From: Leptospiraceae bacterium
Lineage (GTDB): Bacteria; Spirochaetota; Leptospiria; Leptospirales; Leptospiraceae
Length of the DNA stretch: 64,000 nt
Assembly (NCBI GenBank): GCA_024233835.1
Contig: JACKPC010000002.1
Coordinates: 333,001 to 397,000 of the forward strand
Reading direction: 5' to 3'
Below, one piece after another: positions 44,373 to 52,827 of this stretch; the first letter of the stretch is position 1; each line of letters opens with the position of its first letter. The notes under the pieces were generated by a model. The model was given only the letters and a program-made list of their open reading frames with translations. It was not told the origin of the DNA and searched no databases. Both the position numbers and the translations under genes were made by a program.

Positions 44373-45451
44373 ATCACCCCCTTAGATCACTCACAAAATC
44401 ACCCAATAGCCCATTTACAAGCCCAGGCGGGGTACAATTAAAAAACCTACCCGGAATAGAAGCCTTCGAAACCGTAACCGAACAAACCTTCCAGAAACTA
44501 TACCCCAAAAAATGCTGCGGGTCTCTAAAACCCATAAAAAACCGAAGGGGGGTCTATAGGTGTACTAAATGCCATAAACAAATCTCTATATACGCATACA
44601 CTCCCCTGCATAGGTTTAAACTACCCTACTGGATGTTCGGCTATGCACTTATGGAAACTACTTTACAATATCCTAAAGTAGTTCCGGCTACCGAATGGGT
44701 AAAACGATTAAACATCAGCTACAATTCAGCCTTGCTCTTAAAAAGACGTTTACAACTACTCGCTTCGGATAGCCTCACCATACTTAGAGAAGTGCTATAT
44801 AATACCTTACAAACCGAATTTAAGGGTTACCAATTGCCCTTACACCAGGGCAATGGTAAAAGCTCGGCCGATTCTGTAGTGCTGTATTCGGCTTCCCAGA
44901 GAGCCAATAAAGGCCGTAAACGTAGAAAGCATTCGGGACAAACCGCTTCTATATACCTTTCGGATAGTTTAGGTGGTAAGCAAATTGGAACTTTAGTGCA
45001 TACTATAGCTTTCCAGAATGGAGCGGTCTTTTACGATGCTATCCAGGATCAAACCGCCGATACCCTTTTACCCCTAATAAAAGCCACGGTTCCCAAAGAA
45101 TGTCCCATATATACGGACGAAGCTTATTCCTTTCTAAACCGCATTTACCCTAACTACAGGGCGGTGAATCACTCCAAGAAAGGTAAATACAGTAGGTTCG
45201 CTAAAGACCGCTGGTCTCAGGATGGGGTACATAACCAGTTAGCCGAGGGCAGGAATTCGGTCTTAAAAACCGCCTTTAGGATTTACCGCTATATTAGTCC
45301 TGAGTATGCACCACTATACCTAAACGAATTTTCGTTCTTTGCGAATCTAAAGGCTCTGGGTTGGGATATACTTACTAAACCCCAAAGTTCGGCTTTGGGG
45401 TTTGTGAGTGAAGTGGGTAGGCAATCGTTAACGGGTTACTTCGTTAATTAA
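44366..45451 (+). CDS. IS1595-family (ISXO2-like) transposase without normal start
   Basis: The frame is open from 44360. A zinc-ribbon (KKCCGSLKPIK..YRCTKCHKQ, about residues 48-71) and the ISXO2-type catalytic region (YTDEAYSFLNR, NHSKKGKYSRFAKDRWSQDGVHNQLAEGRNSVLK, LNEFSFFAN) show an IS1595-family DDE/DDN transposase of about 361 residues. The first ATG in frame is at 44633, after the zinc ribbon. ATT at 44366, five bases after GGGTAGG, is a possible start. The last six codons lie in flanking flagellar DNA. It may be silent or use an unusual start. Confidence 0.82.
   Translation: MNDHPLRSLTKSPNSPFTSPGGVQLKNLPGIEAFETVTEQTFQKLYPKKCCGSLKPIKNRRGVYRCTKCHKQISIYAYTPLHRFKLPYWMFGYALMETTLQYPKVVPATEWVKRLNISYNSALLLKRRLQLLASDSLTILREVLYNTLQTEFKGYQLPLHQGNGKSSADSVVLYSASQRANKGRKRRKHSGQTASIYLSDSLGGKQIGTLVHTIAFQNGAVFYDAIQDQTADTLLPLIKATVPKECPIYTDEAYSFLNRIYPNYRAVNHSKKGKYSRFAKDRWSQDGVHNQLAEGRNSVLKTAFRIYRYISPEYAPLYLNEFSFFANLKALGWDILTKPQSSALGFVSEVGRQSLTGYFVN
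44371..45427 (+). mobile_element. insertion sequence, IS1595 family
   Basis: The element of about 1.06 kb is bounded by imperfect terminal inverted repeats. Each end shows CGAT, 12 bases, then TCACTCACAAA (left 44371-44397; right as complement 45401-45427). A TTAACG motif lies at the left border (44367-44372) and just outside the right end (45428-45433), compatible with a target duplication; exact borders are uncertain by 2 bp. It carries one transposase gene. It lies at the stop codon of a flagellar gene. Confidence 0.75.
45352..45433 (+). repeat. right end of the insertion sequence (copy B)
   Basis: This is the intact counterpart of the solo end at 44291-44372, differing at six positions. 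It codes for the last part of the transposase and contains the right terminal inverted repeat; its final TTAACG belongs to the flagellar gene's stop region. Confidence 0.9.
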
Positions 45452-46294
45452 TCTACCGAGTAAGGAGTCATGGGTTTGCAGGGCTTTTGCATTGGCTTCG
45501 TAGGCACGGTTTACTTCTATCATCTCCACCATTTCTGTGACCACATTTACATTAGAAGCTTCTAAATATCCCTGCATGACCGAAGGCTCTGTTCCTTCTG
45601 CGAAAGGCATAGGTTCACCGGACTCCGGTGTATCATTATAAAAGGAATCCCCTTCTTTATCGAGGTGTCTCGGATTTTCTACCGTGCGAATTTTTATTTT
45701 ATCGAGAAGAACAGGTGTTTCGTAACGGTTCTGATCGGGGCTTGTGCTTCCTTCCACCGGGTCATTGCCCAGTTCGGCATTGATATAGACCTCTCCGTTT
45801 TCTTTCACCAGGAAGTTATTGCGGCCTACTTTTATAGGTCCATTCTCTCCCATAAGAGGAAAGCCCTGGGGAGTTACAAGATAACCGCGGGTGTCGAGAA
45901 CAAAGGCTCCGCTACGGGAAAGTCTCTCTCCTCGATTAGTCATTACGCTAAAAAATGCCGGTTTCTCACTTCCGGGTCTATCCTGAAGCATAATGTCAAA
46001 ATTGTTATTGGTAGTTTTTACAGCCCCCTGCTCAAATCGAGTATAAACCTCGTTTACCTCGGTTCCGAGGCCCAATTTGCCAACAACAGGAGAAGTATCG
46101 AAAGAACCCATAGGAACTGTGCCGAGACCGTCTTCATCATAACGGTGGATTAGCATCTCAGGAAAGGTTTTAAACAGGGTTAAATCGCGTTTAAAAGCGG
46201 TTTTATCGGCATTCGCGAGGTTATTGGCAATCACGTCCATCCGTGTTTGCTGGGCTATCATTCCATTTGAACCTGTATAAATTCCTCTGAGCAT
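45428..46294 (-). CDS. flagellar hook-basal body rod protein (FlgF/FlgG type)
   Basis: A 288-residue axial protein of the distal flagellar rod. The N-terminus has MLRGIYTGSNGMIAQQTRMDVIANNLANADKTAFKRD, the rod motif, the middle has RSGAFVLDTRGYLVTPQG, and the C-terminus has VMQGYLEASNVNVVTEMVEMIEVNRAYEANAKALQTHDSLLGRL, the helical axial pair. It is longer than E. coli FlgG; I cannot decide between FlgF and FlgG. The stop codon coincides with the IS border, so the gene just escaped disruption. GGGAGAGG lies upstream. Confidence 0.93.
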   Translation of the reverse strand: MLRGIYTGSNGMIAQQTRMDVIANNLANADKTAFKRDLTLFKTFPEMLIHRYDEDGLGTVPMGSFDTSPVVGKLGLGTEVNEVYTRFEQGAVKTTNNNFDIMLQDRPGSEKPAFFSVMTNRGERLSRSGAFVLDTRGYLVTPQGFPLMGENGPIKVGRNNFLVKENGEVYINAELGNDPVEGSTSPDQNRYETPVLLDKIKIRTVENPRHLDKEGDSFYNDTPESGEPMPFAEGTEPSVMQGYLEASNVNVVTEMVEMIEVNRAYEANAKALQTHDSLLGRLINEVTR

Positions 46295-46342
46295 TTCTTC
46301 GTTTACCTCTCCCTGTTAGTATCGAATGCCTTTACAAATAAT

Positions 46343-49180
46343 TTAGGAAAAATCGTCTTTTTTCAGCACATTTTTTGGCTTTCCGAGGTGAGAACACCAG
46401 TATTCGACTGTTTCTTCCAACTGATTTACGTCTATAGGCTTACTGAGATAATCATCCATCCCGTTTTGCAGGTATTTCTCCTTATCTCCTTCCATTGCAT
46501 TTGCGGTTAAGGCTATGATATAGGGGCGTTTTTCTCCATAGATCCTATGGATTTCAATACTGGTTTCTACTCCATCCATCTCCGGCATTTGAATATCCAT
46601 TATAATCAGCTGGTATTCTCTCTCCTGTAGTTTTTCCATTACTTCCCGCCCATTCCAGGCAAGTTCTATTTTAAAGCCCATGTTCTGGAATAATCGCAGA
46701 CATAATTTTTGATTTATCGGATTATCCTCTGCAACCAATATGTTTATATTCGCTTTCTCATGTATGGCTTCTCGCTGCACCTGTGGTTCTATTTCTGCAT
46801 TCCCGGGTTTTCCATCCTTTGCTTTAATCGTAAAATAAAAGGTACTTCCCTTACCCTCCTGACTTTTAAACCAAATATGTCCTCCCATCATTTCCACCAG
46901 TTTCTTAGAAATCACAAGACCGAGTCCTGTCCCACCAAATTTTCGGGTCATAGAAGAATCTCCCTGGGAGAAGGGCTGAAACAATTTCCTTTTCTTGGTA
47001 TCTGAAATTCCGATTCCTGTATCTTCTACTTCAAACTGTAATATAAATCCATCGTTTTGATACTCAACCATCACCTTCAAAACAACAAAACCCGTTTCGG
47101 TGAATTTTAAAGCGTTCCCTAATAAATTTAAAAGCACCTGCCGGAGTCGGGTAGAATCAAGACAAACCCAGTCCGGAACACCGGGAAAAATTTGTAATTG
47201 AAACTCTATTTGTTTTTCTTTCGACTTCACTATAAAAAGATTAATTGTATCCTGTAAATACTCATGTAACTGAAAATTTACCTCCTCTATCATGAGTTTA
47301 CCGGACTCAATCCTTGAAAAATCTAAAATATCATTAATAATTGTAAGCAAACTTTTAGAAGACTGATTTATCAGGTCTAAATACTCAGTCTGCTCTATAT
47401 CCAAATTTGTATTTTCAAGCAGACTGGCCATTCCGAGTATTCCATTCATAGGAGTTCGTATTTCATGACTCATCATCGCTAAAAATTCCGTCTTAGCCAG
47501 ATTAGCTCGTTCAGCCTCATCTCTGGCTTTCTGAAGTTCAATCTGGGAATGAATTAAACCGGTAATATCCTGTACTATTGCAATAATAAAATCTATGCTA
47601 TTATCTAATTTCCGAAAGCAGGATACAGATAACTGCACATAAATCACTTCACCACTTTTCTTAAGAAACCGTTTTTCCATTTTATATTCATCTGTTTTTC
47701 CAACTAACATCTGCTCAAAAAGATATACATTTTTATTGACATCATCCGGATGAGTCATCTCTATCCAACTTTTCATCATAATCTCTTCTTTGCTGTATCC
47801 CAGCATTTCACAGAGATGCTCATTCACAAACAACCATTCTTTGTTAGCCGAGGTCATCGCCATGCCGACGACTCCCAGTTCAAAAAAGCGTCGAAAGTAA
47901 GATTCGTTTTTTTCTATAGCTTCTTGAATCTTTAATTTTAGATTCTGGTTTATTTCGCTTAATTTTTGGCTTAATATCTCTTTTTCTAAAAAAGAGGAAG
48001 AAAAGCGTATGGAAAGAATATATGCCTGTAAAAATATAAATATAAGAAAACCATAGCTACTCAGATAAAATGTATATATAAGCTCATTCGAATGCAATAC
48101 ATCATTCACTACAAAAATAACAACCAAAAAGCCGGAAAGTAAAACATGATACGCAAAGCGTCTTTTCTCCCGGATAGCCATGATGATACAATAAATAAAA
48201 TAAACTATCGTTGATATAGTAATCACCTGGTAAATCGGAATGAGAAGACTCATATACCTTGTAGACAAAATTAAATTCAAAAAAGAAAAAGTAAAAGATA
48301 GGATATACAATAAGACCTGTATCGGTCTGGGAAAATTTAAAGGAAAAATACAACGGAAAAAATGAAAGTGTAAGGGTACCGCTATAAAAAAAGTAAAATA
48401 TTCCATTTTCAAAATATTCCTATAACTCGCAAGCGGCAGACCGAAAAGCAGGTGACGATTCGTAGATACAGTAACCCTGATAAAAATAGTAAAACAGAGT
48501 AGAGCAAAAACCAGAGAAGATTTATCAGTTCTTCGAATTATAAAAAGACCAATATGATAGATACTCATTATAAAAAGAGCACCTGATAAAAAGATTTCAG
48601 GATATATTCTATTGAAGTGTATTTGTACGATTTTAGTCTGTTTCCCGATATATATAGGATAACGAATCCCTCCCACCCTGAAATCAAAGTTGCTCACCTG
48701 TATAAGTATTTCCACTTCTTGTTGCCTGGGAGTAAAAAATACTTCAGCAGGTAAAAAACTGGGAATCGAGTCCTTTACATTTTTCCCGACCTTACCACTT
48801 TCATGAAGGAGCTGCCCATCCACATAAATACGAAAAGCTGTAGACTGTGCTCGACAAAAGATTCCATAAGAAGTTTTTTCTTCGGGTAATTTTATATGTA
48901 AGCGGTAGGTTGCATAGCCTTCCTTTCGGCTCATAAAACCTTTTCCCGGAATTTTCCAGGTCTGAGGGAGACTGATTATTTTTGCTTTTTCTACTTTGTC
49001 AAAAGAAAATTCACCGGGTTCAAGAATTTGAAGCCAATAAAACTCCCAATTCTTATCCAGCTTTATGATTTGATTTCGAAAATCAACAGAACTGAGGTCG
49101 GTAACTTCTTTTGCCTGCATGTTTATGATTCCAAGAAGAAAACAGAGTCCATACAGGAAAAAACGTACAGCAAACCACAT
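46343..49180 (-). CDS. hybrid histidine kinase with 7TMR-DISM sensor
   Basis: A 945-residue sensor. After a signal segment, residues 28-190 form a DISMED2-type extracellular beta domain (LDKNWEFYWLQIL, YATYRLHIKLP, IYVDGQLLHESGKVG), followed by seven membrane segments (about 195-400), a PAS domain (about 425-550), HisKA with phospho-His in MMSHEIRTPMNGILG, HATPase with LLNLLGNALKF, EDTGIGIS and GGTGLGLVISKKL, and a receiver domain with MDIQMPEMDG. All key residues are present, so it is likely active. The same sensor type is in the cyclase gene at 50.5 kb. Confidence 0.93.
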   Translation of the reverse strand: MWFAVRFFLYGLCFLLGIINMQAKEVTDLSSVDFRNQIIKLDKNWEFYWLQILEPGEFSFDKVEKAKIISLPQTWKIPGKGFMSRKEGYATYRLHIKLPEEKTSYGIFCRAQSTAFRIYVDGQLLHESGKVGKNVKDSIPSFLPAEVFFTPRQQEVEILIQVSNFDFRVGGIRYPIYIGKQTKIVQIHFNRIYPEIFLSGALFIMSIYHIGLFIIRRTDKSSLVFALLCFTIFIRVTVSTNRHLLFGLPLASYRNILKMEYFTFFIAVPLHFHFFRCIFPLNFPRPIQVLLYILSFTFSFLNLILSTRYMSLLIPIYQVITISTIVYFIYCIIMAIREKRRFAYHVLLSGFLVVIFVVNDVLHSNELIYTFYLSSYGFLIFIFLQAYILSIRFSSSFLEKEILSQKLSEINQNLKLKIQEAIEKNESYFRRFFELGVVGMAMTSANKEWLFVNEHLCEMLGYSKEEIMMKSWIEMTHPDDVNKNVYLFEQMLVGKTDEYKMEKRFLKKSGEVIYVQLSVSCFRKLDNSIDFIIAIVQDITGLIHSQIELQKARDEAERANLAKTEFLAMMSHEIRTPMNGILGMASLLENTNLDIEQTEYLDLINQSSKSLLTIINDILDFSRIESGKLMIEEVNFQLHEYLQDTINLFIVKSKEKQIEFQLQIFPGVPDWVCLDSTRLRQVLLNLLGNALKFTETGFVVLKVMVEYQNDGFILQFEVEDTGIGISDTKKRKLFQPFSQGDSSMTRKFGGTGLGLVISKKLVEMMGGHIWFKSQEGKGSTFYFTIKAKDGKPGNAEIEPQVQREAIHEKANINILVAEDNPINQKLCLRLFQNMGFKIELAWNGREVMEKLQEREYQLIIMDIQMPEMDGVETSIEIHRIYGEKRPYIIALTANAMEGDKEKYLQNGMDDYLSKPIDVNQLEETVEYWCSHLGKPKNVLKKDDFS

Positions 49181-49240
49181 GAATTAGAATTAGTTATTTA
49201 AGAAGTTCTATATAGCAAGAAATTTTTTTTCAAAGAAAAT

Positions 49241-49268
49241 AACAGGAGATGAAAGCACCTCCTGTTAC
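49241..49268 (-). terminator. terminator for the lipase gene
   Basis: TAACAGGAG and CTCCTGTTA form a perfect 9-bp stem with a 10-base loop. In the direction of the lipase gene it is followed by TTTTC, 30 bp after the stop codon. Confidence 0.78.
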
Positions 49269-49297
49269 AGCAAACTAAAAATCGGAGAAAAAATGTT

Positions 49298-50224
49298 TTA
49301 TTGTTTATTCATAGCATTCTTAGCCATAAAAAGGTAATAACCCTCTACATCAAAAGACCATTCACCGGACTTAAAGGTATTAGACATTTGCAGGTGATCC
49401 AGACCGGTAGCAAACCAGTTCCAATTGGGTTCACCCAGCCAGGTTCCCCATTTTTGGGAACTTAAAGGAACAAGGCCGTCATTAGCAAAACCCTGTCCGC
49501 CCGAGGAACCACCCAGACCGCAAATCGGATGTAAAATTCCCATCAGAGGGTGTTGAACTATATCAGTAATCGTGATATGAGAGCCTGTAGAAAAATACTT
49601 TACCCCGGAAGAATTTGGAGTATAGGAATTAAACGCAGAAAGACCCTCTTTGGTTAAGGATTCCAGGGCAGCTATTCCATCCTGATCAGTTCCACTCCAA
49701 ATTAATTTTGTAACCACTCCCAGAACCTTACTTACAAAAGGTTCAATCCAATCCGGTAAAACGGCTTTTACAATATCAGCAATAGGGCTTCCATAATGAG
49801 GAGTACTGACAGTAGTCAAAGAGGACACATAAGTAGACATACCTAAATTGGAAATCATATAGCGACTATCCAGACCTCCCTGTGAGTGACCAATCACATG
49901 AACTTTTTTCACACCTTTGGCGGCCATCCAGACCAGAACTTTTTCCTTGAGTTGCTGCCCCCGGATTTCATTCGATTGGGTGGCTGATTTCGTAGGAGCA
50001 TAAACCACTGCTCCCTGGGAGCGCAAATATTCATCCAGTCCACCCCAATAATCAATAATGCTTACCACAGCCTTAGAGTCAGAATCTCCCCAACCAAAAA
50101 GACCGTGAGAAAGAACGATTGGATAAGAATTCTGAAGAGGCTTAGAGGAAGAGCCGGATCCGCTTGCCAGAAGCGGGAGAGAGAGGAAAAGACCGAAAAT
50201 TAAGCTTGTTATTAGAGTTTTCAT
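49298..50224 (-). CDS. secreted triacylglycerol lipase
   Basis: A 308-residue alpha/beta hydrolase like the Pseudomonas family I lipases. A signal peptide (FGLFLSLPLLASG) is followed by PIVLSHGLFGWG, which gives the oxyanion region, the nucleophile in VIGHSQGGLDSRY, the Asp in FANDGLVPLSSQKWG, and the His in GLDHLQMSN. No foldase gene is next to it. AGAAGG lies upstream. It probably releases fatty acids from host or environmental lipids, the known carbon source of leptospires. Confidence 0.9.
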   Translation of the reverse strand: MKTLITSLIFGLFLSLPLLASGSGSSSKPLQNSYPIVLSHGLFGWGDSDSKAVVSIIDYWGGLDEYLRSQGAVVYAPTKSATQSNEIRGQQLKEKVLVWMAAKGVKKVHVIGHSQGGLDSRYMISNLGMSTYVSSLTTVSTPHYGSPIADIVKAVLPDWIEPFVSKVLGVVTKLIWSGTDQDGIAALESLTKEGLSAFNSYTPNSSGVKYFSTGSHITITDIVQHPLMGILHPICGLGGSSGGQGFANDGLVPLSSQKWGTWLGEPNWNWFATGLDHLQMSNTFKSGEWSFDVEGYYLFMAKNAMNKQ

Positions 50225-50350
50225 TTTATTTACCTTCTGTTTTCATTTAAAATTTTCAACACTGGTGTCAATTTTACCCTATCCCGAAAAGAACATCGTC
50301 CAATCTTATAAGATTTTACTTCTCACTTTATAAGATAAGAGAGAAAATTG

Positions 50351-50439
50351 ATTTTTTTTCGTATTTTTTTGCTTTCCTACTCCAAAACAAAGAATCTTTT
50401 CTTTTAATAAAAAATGGTCGATATAAATTGAGATAGATG
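50351..50439 (+). repeat. shared leader repeat, copy 1 (upstream of cyclase gene)
   Basis: About 88 bp very similar to 52741-52827. The last ~57 bp (ACAAAGAATCTTTTC through GATAGATG) are identical but for one or two bases near the start; the T-rich first part differs by length. In this copy the ATG at the end is followed by a stop after two codons, whereas in copy 2 it is the start of a chemoreceptor gene. Confidence 0.9.
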
Positions 50440-50495
50440 TTACTATAAATATTTCATTTAATTTATATATGAGTAGAGTCTTGATAACAGGTATT

Positions 50496-52622
50496 ATGAG
50501 AAATAAACTTATAATTCTAATGTTTTTTTCCTTATTCCTTAGTTTTTCCTGTACGGATAAGAAAATTTTTCGTCCATCTCCATTAGCCATAAAAGGTGTT
50601 TTGGACCTAAGCGATTGGAGTTTTGAGAAAAATGGAATGCTTAATTTGGATGGAGAATGGGAGTTTTTTCGTGAAGTATTACTTTATACAAATAAAACGG
50701 ATAGTACAAATTTGGAAGCTATTCAAATTAAGGTGCCAAATATTTGGAATGCATATATTAGTAATATTAAAACTGAGAATAAAGCATTCGGATACGGGAG
50801 TTATCGATTACGGATTAAGCTGCCAATAGATAGAGATGATTTGGCTATACATATTCCGGATACGGGAACATCTTATAATCTCTGGATAAACGGAGAAAAA
50901 ATTCGTCAAAATGGACTTGTAGGAACTTCAGTAGAAACATCAAAACCCCAATTTCTCCCGGGTTTTAGTCGTTTAAAAAACCTACCGAAAGAAATGGAAT
51001 TGGTAGTTGAAGTGGCTAACTTTACTCATTATAAGGGAGGATTATGGGAAACCGTAAGATTAGGTAATTATCAGGAAGTCCATGATTACAGGCAGAATCG
51101 CTTATTTACAGATCTTTTTTTACTGGGGAGTATAACTATTATAGGTTTATACCATTTTGGTCTGTATTCATTACGAAAAAAAGATTTCTCCAGCCTTTTC
51201 TTTGGATTTTTCTGCATTTGCATTGCATTTCGTTTAATGGTAACAGGGGAAAGATTTCTACATTATGAATTTCCTTCCATGCCCTGGGAACTTGGGAACA
51301 AGATAGAATATTTATCCATTTATCTTGCAGTTCCTGTATTTTTTGTTTTTGCAAGAAGCCTTTATCCGAAAGATATTAATAAAACCATAATTTATATATC
51401 CATCTTATTTCATGGAATTATTTCCATTCTTACTCTTATAACACCTGCAAAAATATACGCGCATTCTTTGATCCCCTTTGAAGTATTTTTTTTAATAAAT
51501 TCGATATACATCATTTCAGCTTTTCTTCTTGCTATTTATCGAAAAAGAGAAGGAGCTTTAATATCATTTATAGGGATTTTTACTCTCATAGGAACCGGTA
51601 TGAATGATATTTTATATTCTCAAAATTTATTACAAACTCGATATTATTTACCTTTCGGACTCTTTGTATTCATATTCATTCAATCATATTTGTTATCTAT
51701 AAAATTTTCCAGGGCATTTTCTGATGTAGAAGAACTATCCGAAAATTTAAAGCAAACAAACCTTGCTTATAGTCGTTTTGTTCCGATAGAATTCCTAAAC
51801 CAATTAGGTAAAAGAAGCATTTTAGATGTCTACCTTGGTGTACAGGTTCAGAAGGAAATGACGATTCTTTTTTCTGATATTCGTTCCTTCACAAAACTCT
51901 CAGAGCATTTGAGTCCCAGAGATAATTTTGGATTCATAAACTCTTATTTAAAAAAGATGAGTCCTGCTATTAGAAAAAATAGAGGCTTTATTGATAAGTA
52001 TATTGGTGATGCTATTATGGCACTTTTCCCGGAAAATGTAGAAGATGCCCTGGATTCTGCATTGGCAATGCTCGTAGCTCTAAAAGAACTTAATTATGTA
52101 AGAAAGGAGAAAAACTTTCCGGAAATAAGAATTGGTATAGGAATCCATACAGGAACTTTAATGCTCGGAACTATAGGTGATGATGAACGGATGGATGGAA
52201 CTGTAATTTCAGATGCAGTAAACCTTGCTTCCAGAATGGAGGGACTCACCAAGTTTTATTCTTCTACGATACTTGTGAGTGAGCTTAGTTTTAAAAAAAT
52301 AAAAAGGCCGGATAAATACCACTATAGAAGAATCGGAAGAGTGAAGGTGAAAGGAAAGGAATCCACAGTATCAATCTATGAAATTTTGGACAGTTCTGAT
52401 TTGACGAAAGTGGTAAAGTTGGAAAAAACTCGAGCCTTTTATGAGGAAGGACTTGAAGAATATTTAAAAAGAAACTTCGGAAAATCTCTGGAGTTGTTTG
52501 AAAAAGTTCTGGAAAACTTTCCGGAAGATAAAGCTTCACAACTGTATAAAAAGAAGAGCCAGTTATATTTAAAAACTCCTCCACCTTCAAATTGGGACGG
52601 AGCGGAAGAGGCTGATGATTAA
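50496..52622 (+). CDS. adenylate cyclase with 7TMR-DISM sensor
   Basis: A protein of 708 residues from ATG 50496 (ACAGG upstream; another ATG at 50469 adds nine residues). It has a lipoprotein-like leader (FFSLFLSFSC), a DISMED2-type domain (LNLDGEWEFFREVLLY, YGSYRLRIKLP, LWINGEKIRQNGLVG), seven membrane segments (about 205-400) and a class III cyclase domain (about 445-620) with FSDIRSFTKLSE, DKYIGDAIMALF and DAVNLASRMEGL. Metal Asp residues, Lys and Asn/Arg are present. C-terminal ~75 residues look TPR-like. Its sensor part is like that of the kinase at 46.3-49.2 kb. Confidence 0.92.
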   Translation: MRNKLIILMFFSLFLSFSCTDKKIFRPSPLAIKGVLDLSDWSFEKNGMLNLDGEWEFFREVLLYTNKTDSTNLEAIQIKVPNIWNAYISNIKTENKAFGYGSYRLRIKLPIDRDDLAIHIPDTGTSYNLWINGEKIRQNGLVGTSVETSKPQFLPGFSRLKNLPKEMELVVEVANFTHYKGGLWETVRLGNYQEVHDYRQNRLFTDLFLLGSITIIGLYHFGLYSLRKKDFSSLFFGFFCICIAFRLMVTGERFLHYEFPSMPWELGNKIEYLSIYLAVPVFFVFARSLYPKDINKTIIYISILFHGIISILTLITPAKIYAHSLIPFEVFFLINSIYIISAFLLAIYRKREGALISFIGIFTLIGTGMNDILYSQNLLQTRYYLPFGLFVFIFIQSYLLSIKFSRAFSDVEELSENLKQTNLAYSRFVPIEFLNQLGKRSILDVYLGVQVQKEMTILFSDIRSFTKLSEHLSPRDNFGFINSYLKKMSPAIRKNRGFIDKYIGDAIMALFPENVEDALDSALAMLVALKELNYVRKEKNFPEIRIGIGIHTGTLMLGTIGDDERMDGTVISDAVNLASRMEGLTKFYSSTILVSELSFKKIKRPDKYHYRRIGRVKVKGKESTVSIYEILDSSDLTKVVKLEKTRAFYEEGLEEYLKRNFGKSLELFEKVLENFPEDKASQLYKKKSQLYLKTPPPSNWDGAEEADD

Positions 52623-52740
52623 ACTTGCCTTTAGAGTATTATATCCGCTCATTTTTTCAGGGAAGTAGCCAAACAAGTGCTTGTTCGCTTACGTTTAAAG
52701 AAAAACTCCCGACTTTTTTGAACGGATACAGATTAGAGGA

Positions 52741-52827
52741 ATTTTTTTTCTTTTTTTTGCTCTCAAACTCAAAAACAAAGAATCTTTTCTTTTAATAAAA
52801 AATGGTCGATATAAATTGAGATAGATG
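52741..52827 (+). repeat. shared leader repeat, copy 2 (upstream of chemoreceptor gene)
   Basis: Second copy of the leader at 50351-50439. It ends exactly in the ATG of the chemoreceptor gene, so it is a 5' region with that gene's start codon. Identity to copy 1 is almost full over the last 57 bp. Confidence 0.9.

Noticed and set aside
44440..44446. AAAAAAC slippery heptamer in the transposase frame
   Set aside because: A -1 slip would leave the transposase frame, and the alternative upstream frame stops just before it, so it cannot explain the missing start.
50417..50426. GGTCGATATA resembling a sigma-28 -10 element in the shared leader
   Set aside because: The matching TAAA -35 at the right spacing is absent; kept only as a weak idea.
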